A DNA stretch of 47,187 bases, from NCBI GenBank assembly GCA_902612005.1, contig CACMCA010000011.1:1-47187 (forward strand), given 5' to 3'. A program made the position numbers and the translations under genes. The notes below the pieces were generated by a model that had not been told where the DNA came from, searched no databases, and saw only the letters and a list, made by a program, of their open reading frames with translations. Positions within the stretch are counted from its first letter, which is position 1. Every line of letters starts with the position of its first letter. Shown in pieces: positions 16,390-25,574 of this stretch. The stretch comes from an uncultured Prochlorococcus sp. (lineage in GTDB: Bacteria; Cyanobacteriota; Cyanobacteriia; PCC-6307; Cyanobiaceae).

Positions 16390-18798
16390 GTGTCTCAAAC
16401 CAACAATTTCCTTTTTCAGTCCCTAAACAATCAACAACTTCAAGCAGTAAAACATGTTTATGGCCCACTATTAGTTGTAGCAGGTGCAGGCAGCGGAAAA
16501 ACTAAGGCTCTTACTCACAGAATTGCAAACCTTATTGAGGGTAACTCTATAGATCCCCATAACATTCTCGCTGTCACTTTCACTAATAAAGCTGCTAAAG
16601 AAATGAAAGCAAGATTAGAAGTTCTTCTAGCCCAAGAATTAGCTTTTAATCAATTTGGTCAGCCTTGGACAACTCTCAAAGAAATTGATCAAAATCAATT
16701 AAGAACAAACGTTCATCAAGAGAGGCTTCAGAACCTTTGGATCGGTACTTTCCATTCTTTATTTTCAAGACTTCTGAGATACGATATTGAAAAATATACT
16801 GATCCAGAAGGCCTAAAATGGACAAGACAATTTTCAATTTACGATGAAACAGATTCTCAAACATTAGTAAAAGAAATTATCAGTCAAGATATGAATCTTG
16901 ACCCAAAAAGATATGATCCCAAAAAGATTAAAAGATTAATAAGTAATGCTAAAAATCAATGCTTAACTTCCAATGATCTTTTAGAAAAAGCTGATAGTAA
17001 TTTTGATAAAACAGTTGCAGAAGCCTACAAGAGATATAGAATTTCGCTCTCAAAAAATAATTCTTTAGACTTTGATGATCTTCTACTTTTGCCTGTTTTC
17101 TTATTGAGGCAAAATGATATAGTCAGAGATTACTGGCACAAAAGATTTAAACATATATTAGTTGACGAATATCAAGATACAAATAGAACTCAATATGAAC
17201 TTATAAAATTAATTACGGCTGGAAATACTGAACCAAAAAAATTCTTCAATTGGGAAGATCGGTCAATTTTTGTAGTTGGAGATGCTGATCAAAGTATTTA
17301 TAGTTTCAGAGCAGCTGACTTCAGAATTTTAATTGGTTTTCAGGAAGATTTTAAAACTTCAATCAACGACGATACAAAATCATCTTTAATTAAATTAGAA
17401 GAAAATTATAGGTCAACTTCTAATATCCTTGATGCTGCAAACTCACTAATTGAAAATAACTCTGAAAGAATCGACAAAGTTTTAAAGGCTACTAAAGAAA
17501 AAGGGGAACTTTTAACGTTACTCAGCTGTGATGATGAAATTTCCGAGGCAGAAGCAATTACCAATAAAATAAAATCACTCAATAACTATAATCAAAACCC
17601 AATTTGGAAAAATTTTGCAATTTTATATCGAACAAGAGCTCAGTCAAGAGTATTAGAAGAATCTCTTGTAAGGTGGCGCATTCCTTATACAATTTTTGGA
17701 GGATTGCGTTTTTATGATAGAAGAGAAATTAAAGATGCAATAGCATATTTGAAAGTTCTTGTTAATTCTTCAGATAACGTTAGTCTTTTACGAATAATAA
17801 ATGTTCCTAGAAGAGGGATCGGTAAGACTACTATTCAAAAACTTAATGAACTATCTAATAGGTTAAATATCCCATTATGGGAGGTTCTTAATGATAAGCA
17901 AAGTCTTGAAGAAACAATAGGCCGATCATCAAAAGGAATTAATAAATTTACTGAAGTTATGAATGATCTACTGTGTTACCTAGAAAATTCAGGCCCAGCT
18001 CAACTACTACAACTTATATTAGAAAAAAGTGGTTATTTAAGTGACTTGCTCTCTAGTGGGTCTGAAGAATCTGAAGATAGAAGAAATAACCTACAAGAAC
18101 TAATTAATGCAGCTACTCAATATGAAGAAGAAACAGAAGGTGGAGATTTAGAAGGATTTCTTTCTACAGCAGCCTTAACAACTGATAATGATACGAAGAA
18201 AAATAATCCCAACTCTGTAACTCTCATGACTCTTCATAATAGTAAAGGTTTAGAATTTCAAAATGTTTTTATCACTGGGCTAGAACAAGGGCTCTTCCCT
18301 AGCCATAGATCAATAGATACTCCCTCACTTCTCGAAGAAGAGAGAAGATTATGCTACGTAGGTATTACTAGAGCTAAAGAAAGAGTTTTCTTAAGTCATG
18401 CCAGAGAAAGAAGATTATGGGGTGGAATGCGTGAAGCAACAATTCCTTCAATATTTCTTTCAGAAATACCTGAAGATTTAATGGACGGCGAATTACCGCA
18501 AACTGGTGGTGCTTCAATTAGAAAAGATTGGCATCTTAATCGTTTAACTAGAGTAGATCGAAACAATCAAAATGAATTTGTTAACAAACCAATAAATGCA
18601 GTAAGGAAATTATATTCAGGTCCTAGTAAAGGGAAAAGCTGGATAGTTGGAGATAAGCTAATTCACTCAAAGTTTGGGAAAGGTGAAATCATACATATTT
18701 TTGGGAGTGGGGAAAAAATATCTTTAGCAGTAAAATTTGGTGATAAAGGAAGTAAAATTCTAGATCCCAGATTAGCTCCAATTCGTTATGTAAGTTAA
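16390..18798 (+). CDS. uvrD: UvrD/PcrA-type superfamily 1 DNA helicase
   Basis: This 3'-5' helicase acts in nucleotide excision and mismatch-linked repair and removes proteins from DNA. All SF1A motifs are seen in order: Q motif LNNQQLQAV, Walker A VAGAGSGKT, FTNKAAKEMK (Ia), VDEYQDTN (II), VGDADQSIYSFRAAD (III), LMTLHNSKGLEF (V) and CYVGITRAKE (VI). The GTG start at 16390 places the Q motif at residues ~12-20, as usual. Length 802, near the PcrA/UvrD range. The C-terminal end (WIVGDKLIHSKFGKGEI) matches the PcrA tail that binds RNA polymerase in other bacteria. Confidence 0.95.
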   Translation: MSQTNNFLFQSLNNQQLQAVKHVYGPLLVVAGAGSGKTKALTHRIANLIEGNSIDPHNILAVTFTNKAAKEMKARLEVLLAQELAFNQFGQPWTTLKEIDQNQLRTNVHQERLQNLWIGTFHSLFSRLLRYDIEKYTDPEGLKWTRQFSIYDETDSQTLVKEIISQDMNLDPKRYDPKKIKRLISNAKNQCLTSNDLLEKADSNFDKTVAEAYKRYRISLSKNNSLDFDDLLLLPVFLLRQNDIVRDYWHKRFKHILVDEYQDTNRTQYELIKLITAGNTEPKKFFNWEDRSIFVVGDADQSIYSFRAADFRILIGFQEDFKTSINDDTKSSLIKLEENYRSTSNILDAANSLIENNSERIDKVLKATKEKGELLTLLSCDDEISEAEAITNKIKSLNNYNQNPIWKNFAILYRTRAQSRVLEESLVRWRIPYTIFGGLRFYDRREIKDAIAYLKVLVNSSDNVSLLRIINVPRRGIGKTTIQKLNELSNRLNIPLWEVLNDKQSLEETIGRSSKGINKFTEVMNDLLCYLENSGPAQLLQLILEKSGYLSDLLSSGSEESEDRRNNLQELINAATQYEEETEGGDLEGFLSTAALTTDNDTKKNNPNSVTLMTLHNSKGLEFQNVFITGLEQGLFPSHRSIDTPSLLEEERRLCYVGITRAKERVFLSHARERRLWGGMREATIPSIFLSEIPEDLMDGELPQTGGASIRKDWHLNRLTRVDRNNQNEFVNKPINAVRKLYSGPSKGKSWIVGDKLIHSKFGKGEIIHIFGSGEKISLAVKFGDKGSKILDPRLAPIRYVS

Positions 18799-18803
18799 AA
18801 CTA

Positions 18804-20051
18804 ATGAACGATATCTCTTATTACATCCAAGGGGAATTAATCAAAACTCCATTTAATCTATATAACCTAATTGCTAAATACATAGAATCTAATAACAATA
18901 CTAAAGTGGCTTTTGTTGGAGGTTATTTAAGAGATTTATTAATTAGTAAATTCCACAAAAAATCGTTCTCTAAACCTGTAGATATTGATCTTGTTATTGA
19001 AGGTTCCTCTATTTCTCTTGCAAAATTTATAAAAAAAAATATTGTAAATGTAGATTTATGTTTAATAAAGGAATTTAATTTATACAACACTGTAGAAATA
19101 AATATTAATGACTATAAAATTGATATTGCTTCTGCAAGAAAAGAAATTTATTCTGCTCCAGGCTTAAATCCCACAGTAAATAAAAGTACTATTGAAGAGG
19201 ATCTTAAGAGAAGAGATTTCACTATAAATTCAATAGCCTTCGAGGTTTCCACAAAGAAAATCTATGATCTTTATGGAGGAATTTCTGATATAAAAAGTAA
19301 AAGATTGAACTTACTTCACAGTAATAGTATTTCAGATGATCCAAGTAGATTAATTAGATGTGCAAAATATGCTTCAAGGTTAGATTTCAATATTTCAAAT
19401 AATTCCCTCAAACAATCTCAAGAAACAGTTAGACAATGGCCATGGAAATGTTCAGAAACTCATCAGAAAATGATTTACCCTCCTGCAATAGGCATACGAA
19501 TAAGGATGGAACTAGCTGAAATATACAAACACGATAATTTGACTAATGTAATTTCGATAATTCATAAATGGGAAATTATCTCAATCTTAAATGAAAATAT
19601 TAAAGTTGATAAAAGATTCTTAAGAGGACTAAATTGGATTAAGAAGTTAAAGGGAAATCATATCCTTTATTTATTAAAAGATTCAGAAGATTTAGAAACA
19701 GCATGTCAAAGATTTTTGGTAAATAATAGTGAGATAAAAATATTAGAAGATTATTTAAATATCAAAAAAATATTAAATACCAACCAAAAAAATTTCAATC
19801 ATTTTTCTCCATCAAATTGGACAGAATTTATTGAGGACAGAAACCTTAATGATGAGACAGTCAAATTATTAATTTGTGATGGAGGACCATACTGGCGTAA
19901 CTTGTTTAAGTGGTTATTTATTTACAAATTCATAAAATCAAAAAAAGATGGAGAAACATTAAAAAAAGAAGGATGGGATCCAGGGAAGGAGATGGGTAAG
20001 GAAATCAAAAGATTAAGATATTTGGAAATTGACAAATTAAATAGAAACTAA
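18804..20051 (+). CDS. cca: CCA tRNA nucleotidyltransferase / poly(A) polymerase family protein
   Basis: The enzyme adds CCA to tRNA 3' ends without a template. The head domain shows FVGGYLRDLLI, the catalytic carboxylates in PVDIDLVIEG (D-x-D), EEDLKRRDFTINSIAFE and the DPSRLIRCAKYASRLDF segment, in the class II order. The C-terminal ~200 residues are divergent, which is common. Neither tRNA-Thr, tRNA-Phe nor the CAU tRNA in this window encodes CCA, so this activity is essential here. It starts five bases after the helicase gene. Its stop abuts the stop of selD on the other strand. Confidence 0.92.
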   Translation: MNDISYYIQGELIKTPFNLYNLIAKYIESNNNTKVAFVGGYLRDLLISKFHKKSFSKPVDIDLVIEGSSISLAKFIKKNIVNVDLCLIKEFNLYNTVEININDYKIDIASARKEIYSAPGLNPTVNKSTIEEDLKRRDFTINSIAFEVSTKKIYDLYGGISDIKSKRLNLLHSNSISDDPSRLIRCAKYASRLDFNISNNSLKQSQETVRQWPWKCSETHQKMIYPPAIGIRIRMELAEIYKHDNLTNVISIIHKWEIISILNENIKVDKRFLRGLNWIKKLKGNHILYLLKDSEDLETACQRFLVNNSEIKILEDYLNIKKILNTNQKNFNHFSPSNWTEFIEDRNLNDETVKLLICDGGPYWRNLFKWLFIYKFIKSKKDGETLKKEGWDPGKEMGKEIKRLRYLEIDKLNRN

Positions 20052-22223
20052 TTACATTTTTGCAACTTCTCCAACCTTGTACCATTTATCCTTTAGAACA
20101 TTTTCATATTTACGATTGCAACTTATCAACAAGGGGCCACATGTTTGAGGATCTAATAGTAATGATATTCTCTCATTAAAAGTCTCTTGATCTAATGAAT
20201 TCTCGTTTAAAAAATTAATTATTCTTTTTTGCTTATTTTCTCTATAAATTTCGTCAAAAATTTCTTTATTAGATTCAAAGAAAGTACTTTTAACATCTTT
20301 TCTTATTAAATCAAATATTCCAGGATAAGCTTTAAATGCAAATAAATCTAATAAAACTTTTAGCGGCTCAAGATTATTTCTTTGCCTATATAAATTTGAT
20401 GATTCAACCATTTCTTTAAGATGTCCAATAAATCCATATCCAGTAATGTCAGTCGCAGCATTGACTAATGATGCTTTAAATTGATTTTGAAAAAGATAAA
20501 TTTCATCAATCAAATACTGCTGACTCTTTACTAAATTATTAATTATTTCAGAAGAACTACCTAGCATATTAATATTTTGCATTTGACCCGCAAAGTAAAT
20601 CCCAACGCCGAGAGGTCTAGACATCATAAGAATATCTCCATCATTCATTCCAGATTTAAGCCATGGTTTTGCTCCATTTTTTAAAATGCCTTGAACAGTT
20701 AAAGAAATATCTATTCCTAATGAATAAGGTTTATTTATTAAACTTCTTGCCTCGAAAGTATGGCCTCCAAGTAATTCACCTCCATTATCCTCAACTGTTG
20801 ATTTAATACCTTGAAGGGATTGAGAAAAGAGGTAACTCTGAAATTCTCTTTCAACTTTTGGTAATGATATTAAAGCCTGCGCTGATGTAAGTTTTGCTCC
20901 GCATGCCCACAAATCTGAGCAAGCATGCAAAGTAGTAATTTTTGCATTAAGCCAAGGATCACTTACCAAAGCAGGAAATCCATCTACACTTTGCAAAATA
21001 ATATCTTTACCATTTTGATAAATCTCAACTGCATCTTCTGGAGATGAAGCAAAAGAATCTAAATTAGAATTTATTAATGATTTGTTCAAAACAGTCTGAG
21101 GGATTTTAGCTGCACATCCCCTGCAATCAATCAATGAAATATTTTTCCCACTACCTTTCATAATTAGCCTTTTTAATCTAAATTTGTTTACAAATTTTTG
21201 ATCAATTTTATGTTTTAAAATCCAAAAAAGAAAAGAAGGACCAAAAACAAAATTGCGATAAATAACAAAAGCCTTTGAATGATGGCTTGGAAATGTATTA
21301 ACTATTTGCAATCCGATCCTTTGAGGAAACCACTTTTTTAATGATCCCCCTTCTAAATCCTTTTTTATATTTTGGACTAATGTATTTACAACTTTTACTG
21401 CAAAAACTCCCGATGCTGGTCTTCTTGCTGAATCTACAACTGCACAATCACCCGCGGCAAAAATTCCGGAAAAACTTTTCAACTCCAAATTCTGATTTGT
21501 AATTATTCTGCCGTGAGAATCCGAAACTAATAATTTTTTTTGTGCCCATAAAGGTGATGTATTTCCAGTACATAAAAGAATCTTTCCATAATCGAAATTA
21601 AGGTTTTCAACTAAATCAATATTGGAATTCCGCAAACTTTTTAGAATTGTATTACTAATTTTTCTTGAATCACATAATAGTTTTAAAGTTCTATCTCTCC
21701 ATCTTTTTCTCAAAGCATATGATACTTCAATTGCAGCAAGACCACTCCCAACAATTACAAATGGAAGTTCATTAACTGAATCAAAAATGTCCTCTTTTTG
21801 TATTGAGTCATAAGCCCTTAAAAAAGGTTTAATTGAAAAAGCATTTCGATTTTTAACTAGTGACTCAAATTCTTTTGGAATTATTGTTTGACTTCCATAA
21901 TTAAGCACTAACTTCGAATAATTAACTGAAGGTCTATTACTTAAAACAATTTCCTTTAAATTGAAATCAATATCCTTTACTTCTTCTTCTATAAAAGATA
22001 CTTTTGCATTTTTTGCTAAAGATTTTATATCAATTAAACTCTCTTCTAAAGTGATTGATTTTGAAAGCACCGATGGGAATATCGCCGAATAAACCAAATG
22101 AGAATCTCTAGATATAATTGAAACAGGAATTTCTGGCATTAATTTCGGACACATTAACCATTTGTTCAATAAAAGAACATTTGTATGTCCTCCTCCAATT
22201 AGTACTAGATGATTAAAAGTCAT
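20052..22223 (-). CDS. selD: fusion of pyridine nucleotide-disulfide oxidoreductase and selenophosphate synthetase (SelD)
   Basis: The 723-residue protein has two parts. Residues ~1-350 are a FAD/NAD(P)-dependent oxidoreductase of the type II NADH dehydrogenase class (start HLVLIGGGHTNVLLL, then VIVGSGLAAIEVSYALR and SGIFAAGDCAVV). Residues ~365-723 are SelD, which makes selenophosphate from selenide and ATP; the active-site region is IDCRGCAAKIP, with Cys rather than Sec, followed by DITGYGFIGHLKEMV and LLDPQTCGPLLIS. This fusion is known in cyanobacteria. Its product probably feeds 2-selenouridine in tRNA. The start is only 10 bp from the start of mtnP. Confidence 0.93.
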   Translation of the reverse strand: MTFNHLVLIGGGHTNVLLLNKWLMCPKLMPEIPVSIISRDSHLVYSAIFPSVLSKSITLEESLIDIKSLAKNAKVSFIEEEVKDIDFNLKEIVLSNRPSVNYSKLVLNYGSQTIIPKEFESLVKNRNAFSIKPFLRAYDSIQKEDIFDSVNELPFVIVGSGLAAIEVSYALRKRWRDRTLKLLCDSRKISNTILKSLRNSNIDLVENLNFDYGKILLCTGNTSPLWAQKKLLVSDSHGRIITNQNLELKSFSGIFAAGDCAVVDSARRPASGVFAVKVVNTLVQNIKKDLEGGSLKKWFPQRIGLQIVNTFPSHHSKAFVIYRNFVFGPSFLFWILKHKIDQKFVNKFRLKRLIMKGSGKNISLIDCRGCAAKIPQTVLNKSLINSNLDSFASSPEDAVEIYQNGKDIILQSVDGFPALVSDPWLNAKITTLHACSDLWACGAKLTSAQALISLPKVEREFQSYLFSQSLQGIKSTVEDNGGELLGGHTFEARSLINKPYSLGIDISLTVQGILKNGAKPWLKSGMNDGDILMMSRPLGVGIYFAGQMQNINMLGSSSEIINNLVKSQQYLIDEIYLFQNQFKASLVNAATDITGYGFIGHLKEMVESSNLYRQRNNLEPLKVLLDLFAFKAYPGIFDLIRKDVKSTFFESNKEIFDEIYRENKQKRIINFLNENSLDQETFNERISLLLDPQTCGPLLISCNRKYENVLKDKWYKVGEVAKM

Positions 22224-22233
22224 TTACATCACT

Positions 22234-23127
22234 ATGAATAAAGAACATTTATTACCAATTGAAAAATCAAGATTAGGAGTGATTGGTGGGAGTGGATTTT
22301 ACTCAATGGATCAAATAGAGTACTTAAGAGAACTAGAAATCAATACTCCCTATGGTAAACCTTCTGATTCAATAAAAGTATATAATTTTGGAAATCTAGA
22401 GATAGCTTTCATTCCTAGACATGGCAGAACACATAGTTTAAATCCTTCTGAAATCCCTTACAAAGCTAATATTTGGGCTCTAAGATCAATAGGTGTAAGA
22501 TGGATTATAGCTCCATCAGCAGTTGGGTCATTACAAGAACAAATAAGGCCGCTTGATATAGTGGTTCCAGATCAATTTATAGACAGGACAAAAAATAGAC
22601 CTGCAACCTTCTTTAACGAAGGAGCAGTGGCTCATGTAACTATGGGAGATCCCTTTTGCACAAATTTATCGCGTTTATTAAGTGAAATCGGAGAAAAAAA
22701 TATTCCTGGAGGTAGACAATTGCATAGAGGGGGTACCTATCTAGCAATGGAAGGCCCCGCTTTCTCAACAAGAGCAGAATCTAATTTATACAGAAGTTGG
22801 GGATGTTCAATAATTGGAATGACCAACCATACAGAAGCAAGATTAGCTAAAGAAGCTGAAATAGCTTACGCCTCATTATCTATGGTTACTGATTATGATT
22901 GCTGGCACCAAACTCATCAAGAAGTTTCTGTAGAGATGGTTTTAGATAATCTTAGATCTAATACTGAAGTGGCTAATAAAATAATATTTGAAGTAGCTAA
23001 ATTAATTGAAAAAGAGAGACCAAAAAGTAAGTCACATTTTTCATTAAAAGATGGATTGATAACCCAAAAAGAAAATATCCCCAGCTCCACAATAGAGAAG
23101 CTAAGGATATTTACTGATTCTTATTAG
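22234..23127 (+). CDS. mtnP: 5'-methylthioadenosine phosphorylase
   Basis: MtnP splits methylthioadenosine into adenine and methylthioribose-1-phosphate, in the methionine salvage pathway. Visible motifs are LGVIGGSGFY (phosphate loop), FIPRHGRTHSLNPSEIPYKAN, MEGPAFSTRAES and IGMTNHTEARLAKEAEIAYASLSMVTDYDCWH. At 297 residues it is full length. No alternative start codon exists before the first motif, so the ATG at 22234 is firm. A SAM-consuming route and metK are both in the window but are not adjacent. Confidence 0.94.
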   Translation: MNKEHLLPIEKSRLGVIGGSGFYSMDQIEYLRELEINTPYGKPSDSIKVYNFGNLEIAFIPRHGRTHSLNPSEIPYKANIWALRSIGVRWIIAPSAVGSLQEQIRPLDIVVPDQFIDRTKNRPATFFNEGAVAHVTMGDPFCTNLSRLLSEIGEKNIPGGRQLHRGGTYLAMEGPAFSTRAESNLYRSWGCSIIGMTNHTEARLAKEAEIAYASLSMVTDYDCWHQTHQEVSVEMVLDNLRSNTEVANKIIFEVAKLIEKERPKSKSHFSLKDGLITQKENIPSSTIEKLRIFTDSY

Positions 23128-23170
23128 CCTTAATAAATATAAGTGCTTGTCAGGTAAAGTTAAGGATTTA

Positions 23171-23368
23171 TTAGCCTCCACCTCCAACACCTTGGTATGA
23201 ACCATAGAAGAATATTCCTAAAACGAAGATAACTGCGATTCCACCTGCTGTAGCAACAAGCCATAGAGGAAGAGTTCCTTCAGTCCATCTTCTTTCCCAT
23301 GCAACTGCTGGTCTACCGTCGGGAAGTCTATCCGGAATTCTTCCATCAGGTCCTTTTAATTTACTCAT
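23171..23368 (-). CDS. psbJ: photosystem II protein PsbJ
   Basis: This 65-residue protein has a polar N-terminal part ([19 protein letters not shown]) and one transmembrane helix (about residues 33-55, [24 protein letters not shown]), ending [11 protein letters not shown], as in PsbJ. PsbJ helps electron flow around the plastoquinone sites and assembly. The N-terminal extension is longer than in the usual ~40-residue PsbJ, a feature I associate with picocyanobacteria. It is the last gene of psbEFLJ, 9 bp after psbL. Confidence 0.95.
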   Translation of the reverse strand: MSKLKGPDGRIPDRLPDGRPAVAWERRWTEGTLPLWLVATAGGIAVIFVLGIFFYGSYQGVGGGG

Positions 23369-23377
23369 AATTTTAAT

Positions 23378-23497
23378 TTAATTGAAAAAGTAACTGGAAA
23401 ATAAGATTCCCAATACAAAGACTGATAATAAGCCTAAATAAAGGCTTGTACGATTAAGTTCTACTGGAACTTTGTTAGGATTTTCGTTTACTTGCAT
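23378..23497 (-). CDS. psbL: photosystem II protein PsbL
   Basis: The 39-residue product starts [19 protein letters not shown] and continues with one helix to the diagnostic end SSYFFN. The [12 protein letters not shown] pattern is the PsbL signature. PsbL stabilises the acceptor side of photosystem II and dimer contacts. An in-frame reading that extends upstream to 23590 overlaps psbF and is not real; the ATG at 23497 fits the family start. It lies 11 bp after psbF. Confidence 0.97.
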
Positions 23498-23508
23498 GAT
23501 ATTTAAAT

Positions 23509-23655
23509 TTATCGGGCTACGAATTGCATAGCAGCAATAGAACCCAAAAAGAATACTGATGGAATAGCAAGAGCGTGAACTGCTAGCCAACGAACAGTAA
23601 ATATAGGATAAACGCGGACTTCCGCAGCCTGCATTGGAGCTTGAGAATTAGTCAT
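23509..23655 (-). CDS. psbF: cytochrome b559 beta subunit PsbF
   Basis: The 48-residue protein has the sequence [17 protein letters not shown], in which His26 ligates the shared heme of cytochrome b559, and one transmembrane helix ending at MQFVAR. The start MTNSQAPMQ is followed by the short stromal tail. It begins two bases after the psbE stop, so translation of alpha and beta subunits is almost certainly coupled. Confidence 0.97.
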
Positions 23656-23657
23656 TG

Positions 23658-23906
23658 TTATTTTGTTCTTAAATCTAGTTGAGATTTAGCTTCATATCTT
23701 TGTGTTACGACAGGCGCTTTAGATTCAGATGATTGAAAATAACTATCCGGACGAGGAGTCCCGAAAGCATCATAGGCCAAGCCTGTATATACAAATAAGA
23801 AGCCTGCTATAAAAATAGCTGGTAATGTTACTGCATGAATAATCCAGTACCTAATACTGGTGATTATTTCAAAGAATGGGCGTTCACCCGTTGAACCTGC
23901 GGCCAT
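23658..23906 (-). CDS. psbE: cytochrome b559 alpha subunit PsbE
   Basis: PsbE supplies the other heme-ligating His (in [21 protein letters not shown]) and forms the photosystem II core with PsbF. The 82-residue version starting [14 protein letters not shown] is chosen, as it matches the family; an in-frame ATG two codons upstream (23912) is possible. The lumenal half ([12 protein letters not shown]) is typical. It opens the psbEFLJ operon. A strong inverted repeat lies just upstream of the start. Confidence 0.97.
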
Positions 23907-23922
23907 AATCACAAATGTTTAC

Positions 23923-23951
23923 CTTATGATCTTACAGTGTAAAATCATAAG
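23923..23951 (-). promoter_or_regulatory. 29-bp inverted repeat upstream of psbE
   Basis: Two 14-base arms, CTTATGATCTTACA and TGTAAAATCATAAG on the plus strand, face each other across a single G and match at 13 of 14 positions. The repeat ends 17 bases before the chosen psbE start. Read on the minus strand, the distal arm contains TATGAT, a good candidate -10 box, so the symmetry would overlap the promoter. It may be an operator for a dimeric regulator, or a stable hairpin at the 5' end of the mRNA. No regulator can be named from sequence alone. Confidence 0.55.
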
Positions 23952-24042
23952 TTCGCGAAGAAATTAACAGGTTGGTTACAGACAGTTGCTAAATCTGTGA
24001 AAAATTAATTTTTTTTTTACTATTTACTGAATTTAGTCAAAG

Positions 24043-25059
24043 TTAGCTATTCCATTTAAGGATATAACCACGCTCGCCAAGTACAAATCCTTTTTGATTA
24101 TCTAGAGCCTCTTTATCTAGAAAAACTATTTTAATGTAATTCGTTGGCAATTCAGAAGCAATAGGATCTTTATTCCAAGTTTTACCTTGATCTTTACTTA
24201 CTATTAAAGTTCCATTACCTCCGCCAGCCCAAATATCACCATTTGGATCCCATCCCATGTCCAGATAATTGTATCCATTAAGAATAGGTATAATAGGCTT
24301 CGACCAATCTTCTAGATCACTAGTATCTTCATTAAACCTAATTTCTGCTCCTCTAGAAAGCATCCATAAACTTCCTTCCGGATTAAAACCAATACTTTGA
24401 ACTCTTTTGCTACTGGCTCTTTGATGAGCTATCCATGCATCGCTATCCTTTTCCAAAGTAGAAAAGAAATTTCCCAGGCTACTTACACTGACATAATCTC
24501 CTTCATTAGTTCTTCTTAAATCTCTTACACCTCCAGAACCAGATGCATCTACAACTTTCGCATTCCATGATTCACCACTATCTGATGTTTCATAAATAGC
24601 ACCTGCAGTGGTAGCTAATTCTGCAAGACCGGCATCGACAGTTGTTATTAGAAATGGTTGGCCTGGTAATTTGTTACCTAGAGATAAACGTGTCCAATTC
24701 TTTCCTGCATCGAGTGTATGCATAACTAATGAAGGCTGACCTATTAACCATCCCTCTTCACCTTTAAAATCAATATCTAGGAGACGAAAGTTCTCTTCAC
24801 TTGGTAAATCTAAATTTCTTTTTTCCCAAGTTTCTCCTCCATCATTAGATTCCATAATAAGTCTATTAGAACCTACTAAAAATCCATTTTTATCATCTAT
24901 AAAATCAACATCTAAAGCATTAGACTGGTCCTCGAACTGAATTGTTTTCCAAGGACTGCTATCACTCATCTTTACTCCTGTAGATGAACAACTGCTCAAT
25001 ACAAAACAAAGAAGAACTGATAAAAGAAGATTGGGAATACTAGTAATAATTTTTTTCAT
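24043..25059 (-). CDS. ycf48: photosystem II assembly factor Ycf48 (HCF136), lipoprotein
   Basis: Ycf48 assists insertion of precursor D1 and early photosystem II reaction-centre assembly. The N-terminus is a lipoprotein signal with lipobox LSSC (Cys24). The body shows the repeated BNR/beta-propeller motif: [33 protein letters not shown] and [11 protein letters not shown], each near the end of a blade. Length 338, full size. It lies between the rubredoxin gene (9 bp upstream) and psbE (136 bp downstream), the conserved cyanobacterial order, which suggests a shared role in cytochrome b559/photosystem II biogenesis. Confidence 0.96.
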   Translation of the reverse strand: MKKIITSIPNLLLSVLLCFVLSSCSSTGVKMSDSSPWKTIQFEDQSNALDVDFIDDKNGFLVGSNRLIMESNDGGETWEKRNLDLPSEENFRLLDIDFKGEEGWLIGQPSLVMHTLDAGKNWTRLSLGNKLPGQPFLITTVDAGLAELATTAGAIYETSDSGESWNAKVVDASGSGGVRDLRRTNEGDYVSVSSLGNFFSTLEKDSDAWIAHQRASSKRVQSIGFNPEGSLWMLSRGAEIRFNEDTSDLEDWSKPIIPILNGYNYLDMGWDPNGDIWAGGGNGTLIVSKDQGKTWNKDPIASELPTNYIKIVFLDKEALDNQKGFVLGERGYILKWNS

Positions 25060-25068
25060 TTGTATATA

Positions 25069-25497
25069 TTAGTGCAAAGAGTACAAAGAAAGGAACATCG
25101 CAGCAGCAAACGCCAGACCTCCAAAAATCAAGATGTTTTTTTGTCCAGGAGGTAAACTATTAAAACCAAACCCATAAACTAAATTTTCTTCAAAACCACT
25201 AGGTTTAGATTTAGGACCAATATCCTTATAAAAATTTTTACCCGCTCTACAAACAGGGCAAGCGAAGGTGTTTCCATCCAATTCTGAAAAAGGAGTATTT
25301 TTAGGTATGTTTAATTTTTTATTTCCTTCAGACGGATCATAAATATATCCACAACTTCTACATTCGAATCTATTTTGTTCTAGATTAAGGGTAGGTTGTT
25401 CAACATTTACTCCTGAGGAATTTTCAGAAAGTTTTTCTTTCTCAAAGTCTTCAACTATTTTGTTTTCCTCAGAGGCTGGTTGAATGTTTTCACTCAC
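25069..25497 (-). CDS. rubA: membrane-anchored rubredoxin
   Basis: The rubredoxin domain has the iron ligands Cys46, Cys49, Cys80 and Cys83 (ECRSCGYIYDP and FACPVCRAGK). About 40 acidic residues precede it, and a single C-terminal helix (ILIFGGLAFAAAMFLSLY, residues ~121-138) anchors it to the membrane. Rubredoxins of this type are required for photosystem assembly in cyanobacteria and plastids. It is transcribed with ycf48 and psbEFLJ, and is divergent from ndhC over 77 bp. Confidence 0.94.
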   Translation of the reverse strand: MSENIQPASEENKIVEDFEKEKLSENSSGVNVEQPTLNLEQNRFECRSCGYIYDPSEGNKKLNIPKNTPFSELDGNTFACPVCRAGKNFYKDIGPKSKPSGFEENLVYGFGFNSLPPGQKNILIFGGLAFAAAMFLSLYSLH

Positions 25498-25508
25498 GGT
25501 TTATTATT

Positions 25509-25546
25509 GTTCTTTAAGAACTTTAAAAGATTTTGCTTAATTAAGC
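25509..25546. promoter_or_regulatory. two palindromes in the rubA/ndhC divergent promoter region
   Basis: GTTCTT-T-AAGAAC (25509-25521) and GCTTAATTAAGC (25535-25546) are both perfectly symmetrical and stand 13 bp apart within a 77-bp gap. The centres are about 25-26 bp apart. Being between divergent starts, they could be binding sites for a regulator controlling both the photosystem II assembly and NDH-1 operons. AT-rich palindromes can arise by chance, so this is a moderate claim. Confidence 0.4.
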
Positions 25547-25574
25547 GACTTTTATTCAAAATTAATTTTTTAAG

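Noticed and set aside
23128..23170. CCTTAA ... TTAAGG between mtnP and psbJ as a shared terminator
   Set aside because: The arms are six AT-rich bases around a 26-base loop, with no T-run on either strand; too weak to call.
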